The notes beneath the pieces were generated by a model. That model saw only the letters and a list, made by a program, of their open reading frames with translations. It was not told the DNA's origin and did not search any database. A stretch of 23,271 nt of DNA from an uncultured Planctomycetaceae bacterium (GTDB lineage Bacteria > Planctomycetota > Planctomycetia > Pirellulales > Pirellulaceae). Made by a program: the position numbers and the translations under genes. The DNA lies in assembly GCA_937967665.1 (NCBI GenBank), contig CALBSZ010000317.1:1-23271 (forward strand), given 5' to 3'. This document shows, piece after piece, positions 22,509 to 23,271 of the stretch (its first letter is position 1; every line of letters begins with the position of its first letter).

Positions 22509-23271
22509 GCCTTTGCAACGTCGAACGGCAATCGTGGCCTGCGTCTGGTTACTTGCCTGGGCCGCTGTTGCCACTACGGCCAGCGCCCAGGAATTCGCCT
22601 CGACCATACCGCCGGTCGCCGGAGACGCTGAACTGAGCCTCTCTCCGAACCAGACGGAATCGGTTACGGAGTTCATCAACGCCGGACCCGACGTGTGGAC
22701 CAGTCCGGAAGGCCTGACGTCGGCCCTGCAGATCTTGTTGATGCTGACCGTGTTGAGCCTGGCGCCGGCGATCTTGCTGATGACCACCAGCTTCATTCGC
22801 ATTACCGTCGTGCTGGGTCTGCTGCGGCAGGCGTTGGGAACGCAGCAGTTGCCGCCCAGTCAAGTAATTACTTCGATTGCCCTGTTCATGACCATCTTGA
22901 TCATGACACCGACGTGGAAAAACGTGTACGACGATGCGATCGCGCCCTATACGGATCCGGAAGTGAACATGAATCTGGACGAAGCGTGGATCGCCGGGGT
23001 CAAACCGGTGCGCGACTTCATGAGCCGCCAGATTGAAGTGGCCGGCAACAGCGACGACATCTGGATGTTTTACGAATACCTCCCGGCGGACACCCCCGAA
23101 CCGCAAACGTACGACGACGTGCCGCTGCGGGTGCTGCTGCCCGCTTTTATGTTGAGCGAACTCAAGACCGCGTTCTTGATTGGCTTTCAGCTTTACTTGC
23201 CCTTCTTGATCCTGGATATCGTCATTGCCAGCGTACCGATCTCCCAGTGCATGCTCATGCTGGCCCGCGTC
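22498..23271 (+). CDS. fliP: Flagellar export gate protein FliP (5' part, runs off the window)
   Basis: The core ring subunit of the export gate; 258 codons are visible. A cleavable signal peptide (about 1-31, ending ATTASA-Q) is followed by a short periplasmic segment and the hydrophobic FliP domain (ALQILLMLTVLSLAPAILLM, TSFIRITVVLGLLRQALGTQ, PAFMLSELKTAFLIGFQLYL). The GGGGGA at 22487-22492 and the 11-nt overlap with fliO support the ATG at 22498. The last 12 codons read PISQCMLMLARV where FliP proteins normally read LxxxGMMMxPPx, so several near-invariant residues differ right at the window edge. The rest of the protein looks normal. Confidence 0.93.
   Translation, partial: MRAKPLQRRTAIVACVWLLAWAAVATTASAQEFASTIPPVAGDAELSLSPNQTESVTEFINAGPDVWTSPEGLTSALQILLMLTVLSLAPAILLMTTSFIRITVVLGLLRQALGTQQLPPSQVITSIALFMTILIMTPTWKNVYDDAIAPYTDPEVNMNLDEAWIAGVKPVRDFMSRQIEVAGNSDDIWMFYEYLPADTPEPQTYDDVPLRVLLPAFMLSELKTAFLIGFQLYLPFLILDIVIASVPISQCMLMLARV

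Noticed and set aside
1..23271. tRNA, rRNA, CRISPR arrays, transposase genes or phage genes
   Set aside because: None was seen; the only mobile-like feature is the palindrome at 12727-12801.

Overview
The window is almost entirely one flagellar gene cluster. All recognised genes lie on the + strand, packed closely and with several overlaps. The base composition is moderately GC-rich. The gene content fits Planctomycetota, perhaps a Pirellula-like member: a soluble kinase and NtrC-type regulator pair, flgBC-fliEFGHIJ, a MotE/YlxF-like gene, fliK-flgD-flgE, flbD-motAB, then fliL-fliN-fliO-fliP with no fliM, and a REP-like palindrome. This taxonomic reading is an inference from content and order, because no marker gene is present.

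Layout. Positions 1-336 have no convincing gene but hold inverted repeats and a possible sigma70-type promoter. The first block (337-5670) encodes a large membrane-anchored TPR protein, a FlgN-like chaperone candidate, a soluble histidine kinase and a sigma54-dependent response regulator. A 250-bp control region (5671-5920) follows. It carries an NtrC-box-like dyad, a -24/-12 promoter candidate and a perfect 21-bp tandem duplication. The second block (5921-12708) is flgB, flgC, fliE, fliF, fliG (broken by an in-frame TGA), fliH, fliI and fliJ: rod, MS ring, switch and export ATPase. A long perfect inverted repeat separates fliJ from a MotE/YlxF-like gene, fliK (hook-length control), flgD (hook cap) and an enlarged flgE (hook). 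The third block (18483-23271) is flbD, motA, motB, fliL, fliN, fliO and the 5' part of fliP, which runs off the window.

How the parts fit. The kinase/regulator pair probably activates the sigma54 promoter before flgB, as FlrBC/FleSR do elsewhere. The genes after it build the basal body, export gate and hook, then the stator. Points that stand out are the fliG nonsense codon, the FlgE insert made of two repeated beta-type units, a FliN with two FliM-like N-terminal motifs, and stem-loops at several gene junctions. FliP departs from its family consensus over the last 12 codons before the window edge. Together with the fliG stop, this raises the question of local sequence errors.
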